Origin: Lepidurus packardi
Lineage: Eukaryota; Arthropoda; Branchiopoda; Notostraca; Triopsidae
NCBI GenBank assembly: GCA_023053545.1
Contig: JAKZAN010000039.1
Span: 77,001 to 141,000, forward strand
Reading direction: 5' to 3'
Length of the DNA stretch: 64,000 nucleotides
Position numbers and translations under genes: made by a program. The notes under the pieces were generated by a model, which was not told the DNA's origin, ran no database searches, and saw only the letters and a list, made by a program, of their open reading frames with translations. Shown piece after piece: positions 1 to 12,120 of this stretch. Positions within the stretch are counted from its first letter, which is position 1. Every line of letters starts with the position of its first letter.

Positions 1-260
1 TAATGAATTAATTCAGTCCGTAATGAATTAATTCAGTCCGTAAGGAATTAATTCAGTCCGTAAGGTATTAATTCAGTCCGTAAGGAATAAGTTCAGTACG
101 TAAGGAATTAATTCAGTCCGTAATCGATTAATTAAGTCCGTAATGAATTAATTCAGTCCGTATGAAATTAATTCAGTCCGTAAGGAATTAATTCAGTCCG
201 TAAGGAATTAATTCAGTCCGTAAGGAATTAATTCAGTCCGTAAGGAATTAATTCAGTCCG

Positions 261-460
261 TAAGGAATTAATTCAGTCCCTAAGGAATTAATTAAGTCCG
301 TAAGGAATCAATTCAGTCCGTAAGGAATTAATTCAGTCCGTAAGGAATTAATTCAGTCCCTAAGGAATTAATTAAGTCCGTAAGGAATCAATTCAGTCCG
401 TAAGGAATTAATTCAGTCCGTAAGGAATTAATTCAGTCCCTAAGGAATTAATTAAGTCCG
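261..460 (+). repeat. 80-bp (four-monomer) tandem duplication, 2.5 copies
   Basis: The order TCCC-ending monomer, ATTAAG monomer, AATCAATTC monomer, consensus is repeated from 261 and from 341; the first two members occur again at 421-460 before a TTATTTCAG monomer. The AATCAATTC variant marks the repeat at 301 and 381 and is rare elsewhere (1261). This is a small local amplification. Confidence 0.9.
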
Positions 461-560
461 TAAGGAATTATTTCAGTCCGTAATTAATTCATTCATTCCT
501 TACGGAATTAATTAAGTCCATAAGGAATTAATTTAGTCTGTAAGGATTTAATTAAGTCCG
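461..560 (+). repeat. First copy of the recurrent marker cassette (TTATTTCAG / TCCTTACGGA / TCCA / TCTG / GGATTTAATTAAG)
   Basis: Five variant monomers in fixed order: TTATTTCAG (461), ATTCATTCCT (481), TACGG...TCCA (501), ...TTTAGTCTG (521) and GGATTTAATTAAG (541), followed by a TAATG monomer. This order recurs throughout the window. Early copies have their second monomer at 1341, 2021, 2641, 3221, 3841, 4420, 5080, 5519, 5999, 6460, 7059, 7539, 7860, 8340, 8901, 9522, 10201 and 10741. Two alleles exist: the second monomer begins TAATTAATTC or TAATTAATTA, and the fourth has TTTAGTCTG or TTCAGTCTG. Within the cassette the junction decamer reads TCCTTACGGA, the exact reverse complement of the usual TCCGTAAGGA. 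Confidence 0.9.
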
Positions 561-800
561 TAATGAATTAATTCAGTCCGTAAGGAATAACTTCAGTACG
601 TAATGGATTAATTAAGTCCGTAATGAATTAATTCAGTCCGTAAGGATTTAATAAAATCCGTAAGGAATTAATAAATTCCGTACGGAATTAATTCAGACCG
701 TAAGGAATTCATTCAGTCCGTAAGGAATTAATTCAGTCCGTAAGTTATTAATTCAGTCCGTAAGGTATTAATTCAGTCCGTAAGGAATTAATTCAGTCCG
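461..800 (+). repeat. Segment repeated at 1321-1660 (860-bp spacing)
   Basis: The marker cassette and the twelve monomers after it, including the AATAACTTCAGTACG, TAATGGATTA, AATAAAATCCG and AATAAATTCCG variants in the same order, recur 860 bases downstream. I see a few single-base differences (for example ATTAAG against ATGAAG in the TCCA monomer, and TAAGTT against TAAGGT). An older or less homogenised relative of the exact duplications further on. Confidence 0.85.
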
Positions 801-1640
801 TAAGGAATTAATTCAGTCAGTAAGGATTTAATTAAGTCCGTAATGAATTAATTCAGTCCGTAATGAATTAATAAAATCCGTACGGAATTAATTCAGACCG
901 TAAGGAATTAATTCAGTCCGTAAGGAATTAATTCAGTCCGTAAGGAATTAATTCAGTCAGTAAGGAATTAATTCATTCCGTAAAGAATTAATTCAGTCCG
1001 TAAATAATTAATTCAGTTCGAAATGAATTAATTAAGTCCATAAGGAATTAATTCAGTCTGTAAGGATTTAATTAAGTCCGTAATGAATTAATTCAGTCCG
1101 TAATGAATTAATTCAGTCCGTAAGGAATTAATTCAGTCCGTAAGGTATTAATTCAGTCCGTAAGGAATTAATTTAGTCCGTAAGGAATTAATTCAGTCCG
1201 TAAGGAATTAATTCAGTCCGTAAGGAATTAATTCAGTCCCTAACGAACTAATTAAGTCCGTAAGGAATCAATTCAGTCCGTAAGGAATTAATTCAGTCCG
1301 TAAGGAATTAATTCAGTCCGTAAGGAATTATTTCAGTCCGTAATTAATTCATTCATTCCTTACGGAATTAATGAAGTCCATAAGGAATTAATTTAGTCTG
1401 TAAGGATTTAATTAAGTCCGTAATGAATTAATTCAGTCCGTAAGGAATAACTTCAGTACGTAATGGATTAATTAAGTCCGTAATGAATTAATTCAGTCCG
1501 TAAGGATTTAATAAAATCCGTAAGGAATTAATAAATTCCGTACGGAATTAATTCAGACCGTAAGGAATTCATTCAGTCCGTAAGGAATTAATTCAGTCCG
1601 TAAGGTATTAATTCAGTCCGTAAGGTATTAATTCAGTCCG

Positions 1641-4060
1641 TAAGGAATTAATTCAGTCCGTAAGGAATTAATTCAGTCCGTAAGGATTTAATTCAGTCCG
1701 TAAGGTATTAATTCAGTCCGTAATGAATTAAATCAGTCCGTAAGGAATAACTTCAGTACGTAAGGAAATAATTCAGTCCGTAATGAATTAATTCAGTCCG
1801 TAAGGAATTAATAAAATCCGTACGGAATTTATTCAGACAGTAAGGAATTAATTCAGTCCGTAAGGAATTAATTCAGTCCGTAAGGAATTAATTCAGTCAG
1901 TAAGGAATTAATTCAGTCCGTAAGGAATTAATTCAGTCCGTAAGGAATTAATTCAGTTCGTAAGGAATTAATTCAGTCCCTAAGGAATTAATTCAGTCCG
2001 TAAGGAATTATTTCAGTCCGTAATTAATTCATTCATTCCTTACGGAATTAATTAAGTCCATAAGGAATTAATTTAGTCTGTAAGGATTTAATTAAGTCCG
2101 TAATGAATTAATTCAGTCCGTAAGGAATAACTTCAATACGTAAGGAAATAATTCAGTCCGTAATGGATTAATTAAGTCCGTAATGAATTAATTCAGTCCG
2201 TAAGGAATTAATAAAATCCGTACGGAATTAATTCAGACCGTAAGGAATTAATTCAGTCCGTAAGGAATTAATTCAGTCCGTAAGGAATTAATTCAGTCAG
2301 TAAGGAATTAATTCATTCCGTAAAGAATTAATTCAGTCCGTAAATAATTAATTCAGTTCGAAATGAATTAATTAAGTCCATAAGGAATTAATTCAGTCTG
2401 TAAGGATTTAATTAAGTCCGTAATGAATTAATTCAGTCCGTAATGAATTAATTCAGTCCGTAAGGTATTAATTCAGTTCGTAAGGAATAAGTTCAGTACG
2501 TAAGGAATTAATTCAGTCCGTAATCGATTAATTAAGTCCGTAATTAATTAATTCAGTCCGTATGAAATTAATTCAGTCCGTAAGGAATTAATTCAGTCCG
2601 TAAGGAATTAATTCAGTCCGTAAGGAATTATTTCAGTCCGTAATTAATTAATTCATTCCTTACGGAATTAATTAAGTCCATAAGGAATTAATTCAGTCTG
2701 TAAGGATTTAATTAAGTCCGTAATGAATTAATTCAGTCCGTAATGAATTAATTCAGTCCGTAAGGAATTAATTAAGTCCGTAAGGAATTAATTCAGTCCG
2801 TAAGGAATTAATTCAGTCCGTAAGGAATTAATTCAGTCCGTAAGGAATTAATTCAGTCCGTAAGGAATTAATTCAGTCCGTAAGGATTTAATTCAGTCCG
2901 TAAGGTATTAATTCAGTCCGTAATGAATTAAATCAGTCCGTAAGGAATAACTTCAGTACGTAAGGAAATAATTCAGTCCGTAATGAATTAATTCAGTCCG
3001 TAAGGAATTAATAAAATCCGTACGGAATTTATTCAGACAGTAAGGAATTAATTCAGTCCGTAAGGAATTAATTCAGTCCGTAAGGAATTAATTCAGTCAG
3101 TAAGGAATTAATTCAGTCCGTAAGGAATTAATTCAGTCCGTAAGGAATTAATTCAGTTCGTAAGGAATTAATTCAGTCCCTAAGGAATTAATTCAGTCCG
3201 TAAGGAATTATTTCAGTCCGTAATTAATTCATTCATTCCTTACGGAATTAATTAAGTCCATAAGGAATTAATTTAGTCTGTAAGGATTTAATTAAGTCCG
3301 TAATGAATTAATTCAGTCCGTAAGGAATAACTTCAATACGTAAGGAAATAATTCAGTCCGTAATGGATTAATTAAGTCCGTAATGAATTAATTCAGTCCG
3401 TAAGGAATTAATAAAATCCGTACGGAATTAATTCAGACCGTAAGGAATTAATTCAGTCCGTAAGGAATTAATTCAGTCCGTAAGGAATTAATTCAGTCAG
3501 TAAGGAATTAATTCATTCCGTAAAGAATTAATTCAGTCCGTAAATAATTAATTCAGTTCGAAATGAATTAATTAAGTCCATAAGGAATTAATTCAGTCTG
3601 TAAGGATTTAATTAAGTCCGTAATGAATTAATTCAGTCCGTAATGAATTAATTCAGTCCGTAAGGTATTAATTCAGTTCGTAAGGAATAAGTTCAGTACG
3701 TAAGGAATTAATTCAGTCCGTAATCGATTAATTAAGTCCGTAATTAATTAATTCAGTCCGTATGAAATTAATTCAGTCCGTAAGGAATTAATTCAGTCCG
3801 TAAGGAATTAATTCAGTCCGTAAGGAATTATTTCAGTCCGTAATTAATTAATTCATTCCTTACGGAATTAATTAAGTCCATAAGGAATTAATTCAGTCTG
3901 TAAGGATTTAATTAAGTCCGTAATGAATTAATTCAGTCCGTAATGAATTAATTCAGTCCGTAAGGAATTAATTAAGTCCGTAAGGAATTAATTCAGTCCG
4001 TAAGGAATTAATTCAGTCCGTAAGGAATTAATTCAGTCCGTAAGGAATTAATTCAGTCCG
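1641..4060 (+). repeat. Perfect 1200-bp tandem duplication (60 monomers)
   Basis: Bases 1641-2860 and 2841-4060 match exactly by eye at a spacing of 1200. Shared rare variants include CTTCAATACG, TAATTAATTA ATTCAG, TAAATAATTA and ATTCATTCCG. The matches end where 1621 has GGTATTA against GGAATTA at 2821, and where 2861 has a consensus unit against AATAAGTTCAGTACG at 4061. Zero differences over 1.2 kb means a very recent exchange or gene-conversion-like event, or an assembly duplication. Confidence 0.92.
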
Positions 4061-4260
4061 TAAGGAATAAGTTCAGTACGTAAGGAATTAATTCAGTCCG
4101 TAATGGATTAATTAAGTCCGTAATGAATTAATTCAGTCCGTATGAAATTAATTCAGTCCGTAAGGAATTCATTCAGTCCGTAAGGAATTCATTCAGTCCG
4201 CAAGGAATTAATTCAGTCCGTATGAAATTAATTCAGTCCGTAAGGAATTCATTCAGTCCG

Positions 4261-4319
4261 TAAGGAATTCATTCAGTGAGAAAAGAATTCAATCAATCTT
4301 AAAGAATTAATTCAGTCCG
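4261..4319 (+). repeat. Landmark trimer, GTGAG form (first of 35 copies)
   Basis: Three consecutive units are abnormal: a GAATTC monomer ending GTGAG, then AAAAGAATTCAATCAATCTT (4281-4300), then a 19-base unit that lacks its leading T (4301-4319). The total is 59 bases, so the register moves back by one. The 20-base core recurs, almost unchanged, starting at 4281, 5360, 6900, 10042, 11882, 13521, 14780, 15880, 18243, 23146, 24266, 25506, 27786, 30137, 31076, 33117, 33877, 36316, 37255, 38275, 40155, 40915, 42715, 44375, 45807, 47467, 48278, 49101, 50231, 50890, 56260, 59013, 62218, 63522 and 63781. It is almost always preceded by GAATTC-type monomers and usually followed by a GGAACTAATTC monomer. 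It is the most divergent sequence in the array; whether it does anything is unknown. Confidence 0.9.
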
Positions 4320-5189
4320 TAAGGAACTAATTCAGTCCGTAAGGAATTAATTCAGTCCGTAAGGAATTAATTAAGTCCGTAAGGAATTAATTCAGTCCGT
4401 AAGGAATTATTTCAGTCCGTAATTAATTAATTCATTCCTTACGGAATTAATTAAGTCCATAAGGAATTAATTTAGTCTGTAAGGATTTAATTCAGTCCGT
4501 AAGGAATTAATTCAGTCCGTAAGGAATAAGTTCAGTACGTAAGGAATTAATTCAGTCCGTAATGGATTAATTCAGTCCGTAATGAATTAATTCAGTCCGT
4601 AAGGAATTAATAAAATCCGTACGGAATTTATTCAGACAGTAAGGAATTAATTCAGTCCGTAAGGAATTAATTCAGTCCGTAAGGAATTAATTCAGTCCGT
4701 AAGGAATTAATTCAGTCCGTAAGGAATTAATTCATTCCGTAAGGAATTAATTCAGTCCGTAAATAATTAATTCAGTTCGAAATGAATTAATTAAGTCCAT
4801 AAGGAATTAATTCAGTCTGTAAGGATTTAATTAAGTCCGTAATGAATTAATTCAGTCCGTAATGAATTAATTCAGTCCGTAAGGAATTAATTCAGTCCGT
4901 AAGGTATTAATTCAGTTCGTAAGGAATAAGTTCAGTCCGTAATGAATTAATTCAGTCCGTATGAAATTAATTCAGTCCGTAATGAATTAATTCAGTCCGT
5001 ATGAAATTAATTCAGTCCGTAAGGAATTAATTCAGTCTGTAAGGAATTAATTCAGTCCGTAAGGAATTATTTCAGTCCGTAATTAATTAATTCATTCCTT
5101 ACGGAATTAATTAAGTCCATAAGGAATTAATTCAGTCTGTAAGGATTTAATTAAGTCCGTAATGAATTAATTCAGTCCGTAATGAATTA

Positions 5190-7840
5190 ATTAAGTCCGT
5201 AATGAATTAATTCAGTCCGTATGAAATTAATTCAGTCCGTAAGGAATTCATTCAGTCCGTAAGGAATTCATTCAGTCCGCAAGGAATTAATTCAGTCCTT
5301 ATGAAATTAATTCAGTCCGTAAGGAATTCATTCAGTCCGTAAGGAATTCATTCAGTGAGAAAAGAATTCAATCAATCTTAAAGAATTAATTCAGTCCGTA
5401 AGGAACTAATTCAGTCCGTAAGGAATTAATTCAGTCCGTAAGGAATTAATTAAGTCCGTAAGGAATTAATTAAGTCCGTAAGGAATTAATTCAGTCCGTA
5501 AGGAATTATTTCAGTCCGTAATTAATTAATTCATTCCTTAGGGAATTAATTAAGTCCATAAGGAATTAATTTAGTCTGTAAGGATTTAATTAAGTCCGTA
5601 ATGAATTAATTCAGTCCGTAAGGAATAACTTCAGTACGTAAGGAAATAATTCAGTCCGTAATGGATTAATTCAGTACGTAAGGAATTAATTCAGTCCGTA
5701 AGGAATTAATTCAGTCCGTAAGGAATAAGTTCAGTACGTAAGGAATTAATTCAGTCCGTAATGGATTAATTAAGTCCGTAATGAATTAATTCAGTCCGTA
5801 AGGAATTAATAAAATCCGTACGGAATTTATTCAGACAGTAAGGAATTAATTCAGTCCGTAAGGAATTAATTCAGTCCGTAAGGAATTAATTCAGTCCGTA
5901 AGGAATTAATTCAGTCCGTAAGGAATTAATTCAGTTCGTAAGGAATTAATTCAGTCCCTAAGGAATTAATTCAGTCCGTAAGGAATTATTTCAGTCCGTA
6001 ATTAATTAATTCATTCCTTACGGAATTAATTAATTCCATAAGGAATTAATTTAGTCTGTAAGGATTTAATTAAGTCCGTAATGAATTAATTCAGTCCGTA
6101 AGGAATAATTTCAGTACGTAAGGAAATAATTCAGTCCGTAATGGATTAATTAAGTCCGTAATGAATTAATTTAAGTCCGTAAGGAATTAATAAAATCCGT
6201 ACGGAATTAATTCAGACCGTAAGGAATTAATTCAGTACGTAAGGAATTAATTCAGTCCGTAAGGAATTAATTCAGTCAGTAAGGAATTAATTCAGTCCGT
6301 AAAGAATTAATTCAGTCCGTAAATAATTAATTCAGTTCGAAATGAATTAATTAAGTCCATAAGGAATTAATTCAGTCTGTAAGGATTTAATTAAGTCCGT
6401 AATGAATTAATTCAGTCCGTAAGGAATTAATTCAGTCCGTAAGGAATTAATTCAGTCCGTAATTAATTAATTCATTTCTTACGGAATTAATTAAGTCCAT
6501 AAGGAATTAATTCAGTCTGTAAGGATTTAATTAAGTCCGTAATGAATTAATTCAGTCCGTAATGAATTAATTCAGTCCGTAAGGAATTAATTAAGTCCGT
6601 AAGGAATTAATTCAGTCCGTAAGGAATTAATTCAGTCCGTAAGGAATTAATTCAGTCCGTAAGGAATTAATTCAGTCCGTAAGGAATAAGTTCAGTACGT
6701 AAGGAATTAATTCAGTCCGTAATGGATTAATTAAGTCCGTAATGAATTAATTCAGTCCGTATGAAATTAATTCAGTCCGTAAGGAATTCATTCAGTCCGT
6801 AAGGAATTCATTCAGTCCGCAAGGAATTAATTCAGTCCGTATGAAATTAATTCAGTCCGTAAGGAATTCATTCAGTCCGTAAGGAATTCATTCAGTGAGA
6901 AAAGAATTCAATCAATCTTAAAGAATTAATTCAGTCCGTAAGGAACTAATTCAGTCCGTAAGGAATTAATTCAGTCCGTAAGGAATTAATTAAGTCCGTA
7001 AGGAATTAATTAAGTCCGTAAGGAATTAATTCAGTCCGTAAGGAATTATTTCAGTCCGTAATTAATTAATTCATTCCTTACGGAATTAATTAAGTCCATA
7101 AGGAATTAATTTAGTCTGTAAGGATTTAATTAAGTCCGTAATGAATTAATTCAGTCCGTAAGGAATAACTTCAATACGTAAGGAAATAATTCAGTCCGTA
7201 ATGGATTAATTCAGTACGTAATTAATTAATTCAGTCCGTAAGGAATTAATTCAGTCCGTAAGGAATAAGTTCAGTACGTAAGGAATTAATTCAGTCCGTA
7301 ATGGATTAATTAAGTCCGTAATGAATTAATTCAGTCCGTAAGGAATTAATAAAATCCGTACGGAATTTATTCAGACAGTAAGGAATTAATTCAGTCCGTA
7401 AGGAATTAATTCAGTCCGTAAGGAATTAATTCAGTCCGTAAGGAATTAATTCTGTCCGTAAGGAATTAATTCAGTTCGTAAGGAATTAATTCAGTCCCTA
7501 AGGAATTAATTCAGTCCGTAAGGAATTATTTCAGTCCGTAATTAATTCATTCATTCCTTACGGAATTAATTAAGTCCATAAGGAATTAATTTAGTCTGTA
7601 AGGATTTAATTAAGTCCGTAATGAATTAATTCAGTCCGTAAGGAATAATTTCAGTGCGTAAGGAAATAATTCAGTCCGTAATGGATTAATTAAGTCCGTA
7701 ATGAATTAATTTAAGTCCGTAAGGAATTAATAAAATCCGTACGGAATTAATTCAGACCGTAAGGAATTAATTCAGTCCGTAAGGAATTAATTCAGTCCGT
7801 AAGGAATTAATTCAGTCAGTAAGGAATTAATTCAGTCCGT
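5190..7840 (+). repeat. 1540-bp spaced duplication with scattered differences
   Basis: About 5190-6300 is repeated at 6730-7840. Both hold the landmark trimer, the marker cassette twice and one 21-base monomer in the same order. I see about eight single differences (for example TCCTTATG against TCCGTATG, CTTCAGTACG against CTTCAATACG, TTCAGTCC against TTCTGTCC, TAATTCCATA against TAAGTCCATA). The copies part near 6303 and 7843. This is a more diverged pair than those at 1641, 12825 or 23441. Confidence 0.8.
6159..6179 (+). repeat. 21-bp register-advancing monomer (first copy)
   Basis: A TAATG monomer whose second half reads ATTTAAGTCCG, one base longer than normal, so every unit after it starts one base later. 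It lies between a TAATGGATTAATTAAG monomer and the AATAAAATCCG plus TACGG...AGACCG pair. Further copies start at 7699, 8500, 9061, 10901, 15499, 16619, 16920, 17561 and 17862, with others downstream to about 46.4 kb. The same context with a normal 20-base unit is seen near 2181 and 3381, which suggests the longer form is derived. Confidence 0.85.
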
Positions 7841-8039
7841 AAGGAATTATTTCAGTCCGTAATTAATTAATTCATTCCTTACGGAATTAATTAAGTCCAT
7901 AAGGAATTAATTTAGTCTGTAAGGATTTAATTAAGTCCGTAATGAATTAATTCAGTCCGTAAGGAATAACTTCAGTACGTAAGGAAATAATTCAGTCCGT
8001 AATGGATTAATTCAGTACGTAAGGAATTAATTCAGTCCG

Positions 8040-9161
8040 TAAGGAATTAATTCAGTCCGTAAGGAATAAGTTCAGTACGTAAGGAATTAATTCAGTCCGT
8101 AATGGATTAATTAAGTCCGTAATGAATTAATTCAGTCCGTAAGGAATTAATAAAATCCGTACGGAATTTATTCAGACAGTAAGGAATTAATTCAGTCCGT
8201 AAGGAATTAATTCAGTCCGTAAGGAATTAATTCAGTCCGTAAGGAATTAATTCAGTCCGTAAGGAATTAATTCAGTTCGTAAGGAATTAATTCAGTCCCT
8301 AAGGAATTAATTCAGTCCGTAAGGAATTATTTCAGTCCGTAATTAATTCATTCATTCCTTACGGAATTAATTAAGTCCATAAGGAATTAATTTAGTCTGT
8401 AAGGATTTAATTAAGTCCGTAATGAATTAATTCAGTCCGTAAGGAATAATTTCAGTACGTAAGGAAATAATTCAGTCCGTAATGGATTAATTATGTCCGT
8501 AATGAATTAATTTAAGTCCGTAAGGAATTAATAAAATCCGTACGGAATTAATTCAGACCGTAAGGAATTAATTCAGTCCGTAAGGAATTAATTCAGTCCG
8601 TAAGGAATTAATTCAGTCCGTAAGGAATAAGTTCAGTACGTAAGGAATTAATTCAGTCCGTAATGGATTAATTAAGTCCGTAATGAATTAATTCAGTCCG
8701 TAAGGAATTAATAAAATCCGTACGGAATTTATTCAGACAGTAAGGAATTAATTCAGTCCGTAAGGAATTAATTCAGTCCGTAAGGAATTAATTCAGTCCG
8801 TAAGGAATTAATTCAGTCCGTAAGGAATTAATTCAGTTCGTAAGGAATTAATTCAGTCCCTAAGGAATTAATTCAGTCCGTAAGGAATTATTTCAGTCCG
8901 TAATTAATTCATTCATTCCTTACGGAATTAATTAAGTCCATAAGGAATTAATTTAGTCTGTAAGGATTTAATTAAGTCCGTAATGAATTAATTCAGTCCG
9001 TAAGGAATAATTTCAGTACGTAAGGAAATAATTCAGTCCGTAATGGATTAATTATGTCCGTAATGAATTAATTTAAGTCCGTAAGGAATTAATAAAATCC
9101 GTACGGAATTAATTCAGACCGTAAGGAATTAATTCAGTCCGTAAGGAATTAATTCAGTCCG
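8040..9161 (+). repeat. Perfect 561-bp tandem duplication
   Basis: 8040-8600 is repeated at 8601-9161. Both copies carry the rare ATTATGTCCG variant (8491 and 9051) immediately before a 21-base monomer, which is why the period is 28 x 20 + 1. I see no differences within the copies. Confidence 0.88.
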
Positions 9162-12120
9162 TAAGGAATTAATTCAGTCAGTAAGGAATTAGTTCAGTCC
9201 GTAAAGAATTAATTCAGTCCGTAAATAATTAATTCAGTTCGAAATGAATTAATTAAGTCCATAAGGAATTAATTCAGTCTGTAAGGATTTAATTAAGTCC
9301 GTAATGAATTAATTCAGTCCGTAAGGAATTAATTCAGTCCGTAAGGAATTAATTCAGTCCGTAAGGAATAAGTTCAGTACGTAAGGAATTAATTCAGTCC
9401 GTAATCGATTAATTAAGTCCGTAATGAATTAATTCAGTCCGTATGAAATTAATTCAGTCCGTAAGGAATTAATTCAGTCCGTAAGGAATTAATTCAGTCC
9501 GTAAGGAATTATTTCAGTCCGTAATTAATTAATTCATTCCTTACGGAATTAATTAAGTCCATAAGGAATTAATTCAGTCTGTAAGGATTTAATTAAGTCC
9601 GTAATGAATTAATTCAGTCCGTAAGGAATTAATTCAGTCCTTAAGGAATTAATTCAGTCCGTAAGGAATTAATTCAGTCCGTAAGGAATAAGTTCAGTAC
9701 GTAAGGAATTAATTCAGTCCGTAATGGATTAATTAAGTCCGTAATGAATTAATTCAATCCGTATGAAATTAATTCAGTCCGTAAGGAATTCATTCAGTCC
9801 GTAAGGAATTCATTCAGTCCGTAAGGAATAAGTTCAGTACGTAAGGAATTAATTCAGTCCGTAATGGATTAATTAAGTCCGTAATGAATTAATTCAGTCC
9901 GTATGAAATTAATTCAGTCCGTAAGGAATTCATTCAGTCCGTAAGGAATTCATTCAGTCCGCAAGGAATTAATTCAGTCCGTATGAAATTAATTCAGTCC
10001 GTAAGGAATTCATTCAGTCCGTAAGGAATTCATTCAGTGAGAAAAGAATTCAATCAATCTTAAAGAATTAATTCAGTCCGTAAGGAACTAATTCAGTCCG
10101 TAAGGACTTAATTCAGTCCGTAAGGAATTAATTAAGTCCGTAAGGAATTAATTAAGTCCGTAAGGAATTAATTCAGTCCGTAAGGAATTATTTCAGTCCG
10201 TAATTAATTAATTCATTCCTTACGGAATTTATTAAGTCCATAAGGAATTAATTTAGTCTGTAAGGATTTAATTAAGTCCGTAATGAATTAATTCAGTCCG
10301 TAAGGAATAACTTCAGTACGTAATGGATTAATTAAGTCCGTAATGAATTAATTCAGTCCGTAAGGATTTAATAAAATCCGTAAGGAATTAATAAATTCCG
10401 TACGGAATTAATTCAGACCGTAAGGAGTTCATTCAGTCCGTAAGGAATTAATTCAGTCCGTAAGGTATTAATTCAGTCCGTAAGGTATTAATTCAGTCCG
10501 TAAGGAATTAATTCAGTCCGTAAGGAATTAATTCAGTCCGTAAGGATTTAATTCAGTCCGTAAGGTATTAATTCAGTCCGTAATGAATTAAATCAGTCCG
10601 TAAGGAATAACTTCAGTACGTAAGGAAATAATTCAGTCCGTAATGAATTAATTCAGTCCGTAAGGAATTAATTCAGTTCGTAAGGAATTAATTCAGTCCC
10701 TAAGGAATTAATTCAGTCCGTAAGGAATTATTTCAGTCCGTAATTAATTCATTCATTCCTTACGGAATTAATTAAGTCCATAAGGAATTAATTTAGTCTG
10801 TAAGGATTTAATTAAGTCCGTAATGAATTAATTCAGTCCGTAAGGAATAATTTCAGTACGTAAGGAAATAATTCAGTCCGTAATGGATTAATTAAGTCCG
10901 TAATGAATTAATTTAAGTCCGTAAGGAATTAATAAAATCCGTACGGAATTAATTCAGACCGTAAGGAATTAATTCAGTCCGTAAGGAATTAATTCAGTCC
11001 GTAAGGAATTAATTCAGTCAGTAAGGAATTAGTTCAGTCCGTAAAGAATTAATTCAGTCCGTAAATAATTAATTCAGTTCGAAATGAATTAATTAAGTCC
11101 ATAAGGAATTAATTCAGTCTGTAAGGATTTAATTAAGTCCGTAATGAATTAATTCAGTCCGTAAGGAATTAATTCAGTCCGTAAGGAATTAATTCAGTCC
11201 GTAAGGAATAAGTTCAGTACGTAAGGAATTAATTCAGTCCGTAATCGATTAATTAATTCCGTAATGAATTAATTCAGTCCGTATGAAATTAATTCAGTCC
11301 GTAAGGAATTAATTCAGTCCGTAAGGAATTAATTCAGTCCGTAAGGAATTATTTCAGTCCGTAATTAATTAATTCATTCCTTACGGAATTAATTAAGTCC
11401 ATAAGGAATTAATTCAGTCTGTAAGGATTTAATTAAGTCCGTAATGAATTAATTCAGTCCGTAAGGAATTAATTCAGTCCTTAAGGAATTAATTCAGTCC
11501 GTAAGGAATTAATTCAGTCCGTAAGGAATAAGTTCAGTACGTAAGGAATTAATTCAGTCCGTAATGGATTAATTAAGTCCGTAATGAATTAATTCAATCC
11601 GTATGAAATTAATTCAGTCCGTAAGGAATTCATTCAGTCCGTAAGGAATTCATTCAGTCCGTAAGGAATAAGTTCAGTACGTAAGGAATTAATTCAGTCC
11701 GTAATGGATTAATTAAGTCCGTAATGAATTAATTCAGTCCGTATGAAATTAATTCAGTCCGTAAGGAATTCATTCAGTCCGTAAGGAATTCATTCAGTCC
11801 GCAAGGAATTAATTCAGTCCGTATGAAATTAATTCAGTCCGTAAGGAATTCATTCAGTCCGTAAGGAATTCATTCAGTGAGAAAAGAATTCAATCAATCT
11901 TAAAGAATTAATTCAGTCCGTAAGGAACTAATTCAGTCCGTAAGGACTTAATTCAGTCCGTAAGGAATTAATTAAGTCCGTAAGGAATTAATTAAGTCCG
12001 TAAGGAATTAATTCAGTCCGTAAGGAATTATTTCAGTCCGTAATTAATTAATTCATTCCTTACGGAATTTATTAAGTCCATAAGGAATTAATTTAGTCTG
12101 TAAGGATTTAATTAAGTCCG
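8821..12120 (+). repeat. 1840-bp tandem duplication
   Basis: 8821-10280 is repeated at 10661-12120. Shared rare variants: ATTAGTTCAG, TCCTTAAGG, ATTCAATCCG, GGACTTAATTC and TACGGAATTTATTAAG. I see two differences (ATTATG against ATTAAG near 9051, ATTAAGTCC against ATTAATTCC near 9411). At the end the second copy switches to the sequence that follows 10580, consistent with a crossover at a different offset (1540). Confidence 0.87.

Larger units (their letters stand above)
1..4300 (+). repeat. Register-perfect subdomain (215 monomers of exactly 20 bp)
   Basis: From base 1 to base 4300 every unit is 20 bases long: no insertion or deletion changes the register, although many substitution variants are present. 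The first 19-base unit is at 4301-4319. This contrasts with the rest of the window, where the register moves by one base every one to a few kilobases. The subdomain lacks both register-shifting elements described below (the AAAAGAATTC landmark and the 21-base monomer). Confidence 0.9.

Noticed and set aside
461-560. Hairpin or terminator from the inverted AATTAATTC ... GAATTAATT arms in the marker cassette
   Set aside because: The monomer itself is palindromic, so any two neighbouring units can form such arms; nothing specific to a terminator is present.
4281-4300. Landmark core as a fragment of a transposon or other foreign sequence
   Set aside because: It keeps 20-base spacing, retains GAATTC, and can be aligned to the monomer with several substitutions, so a diverged monomer is the simpler explanation.
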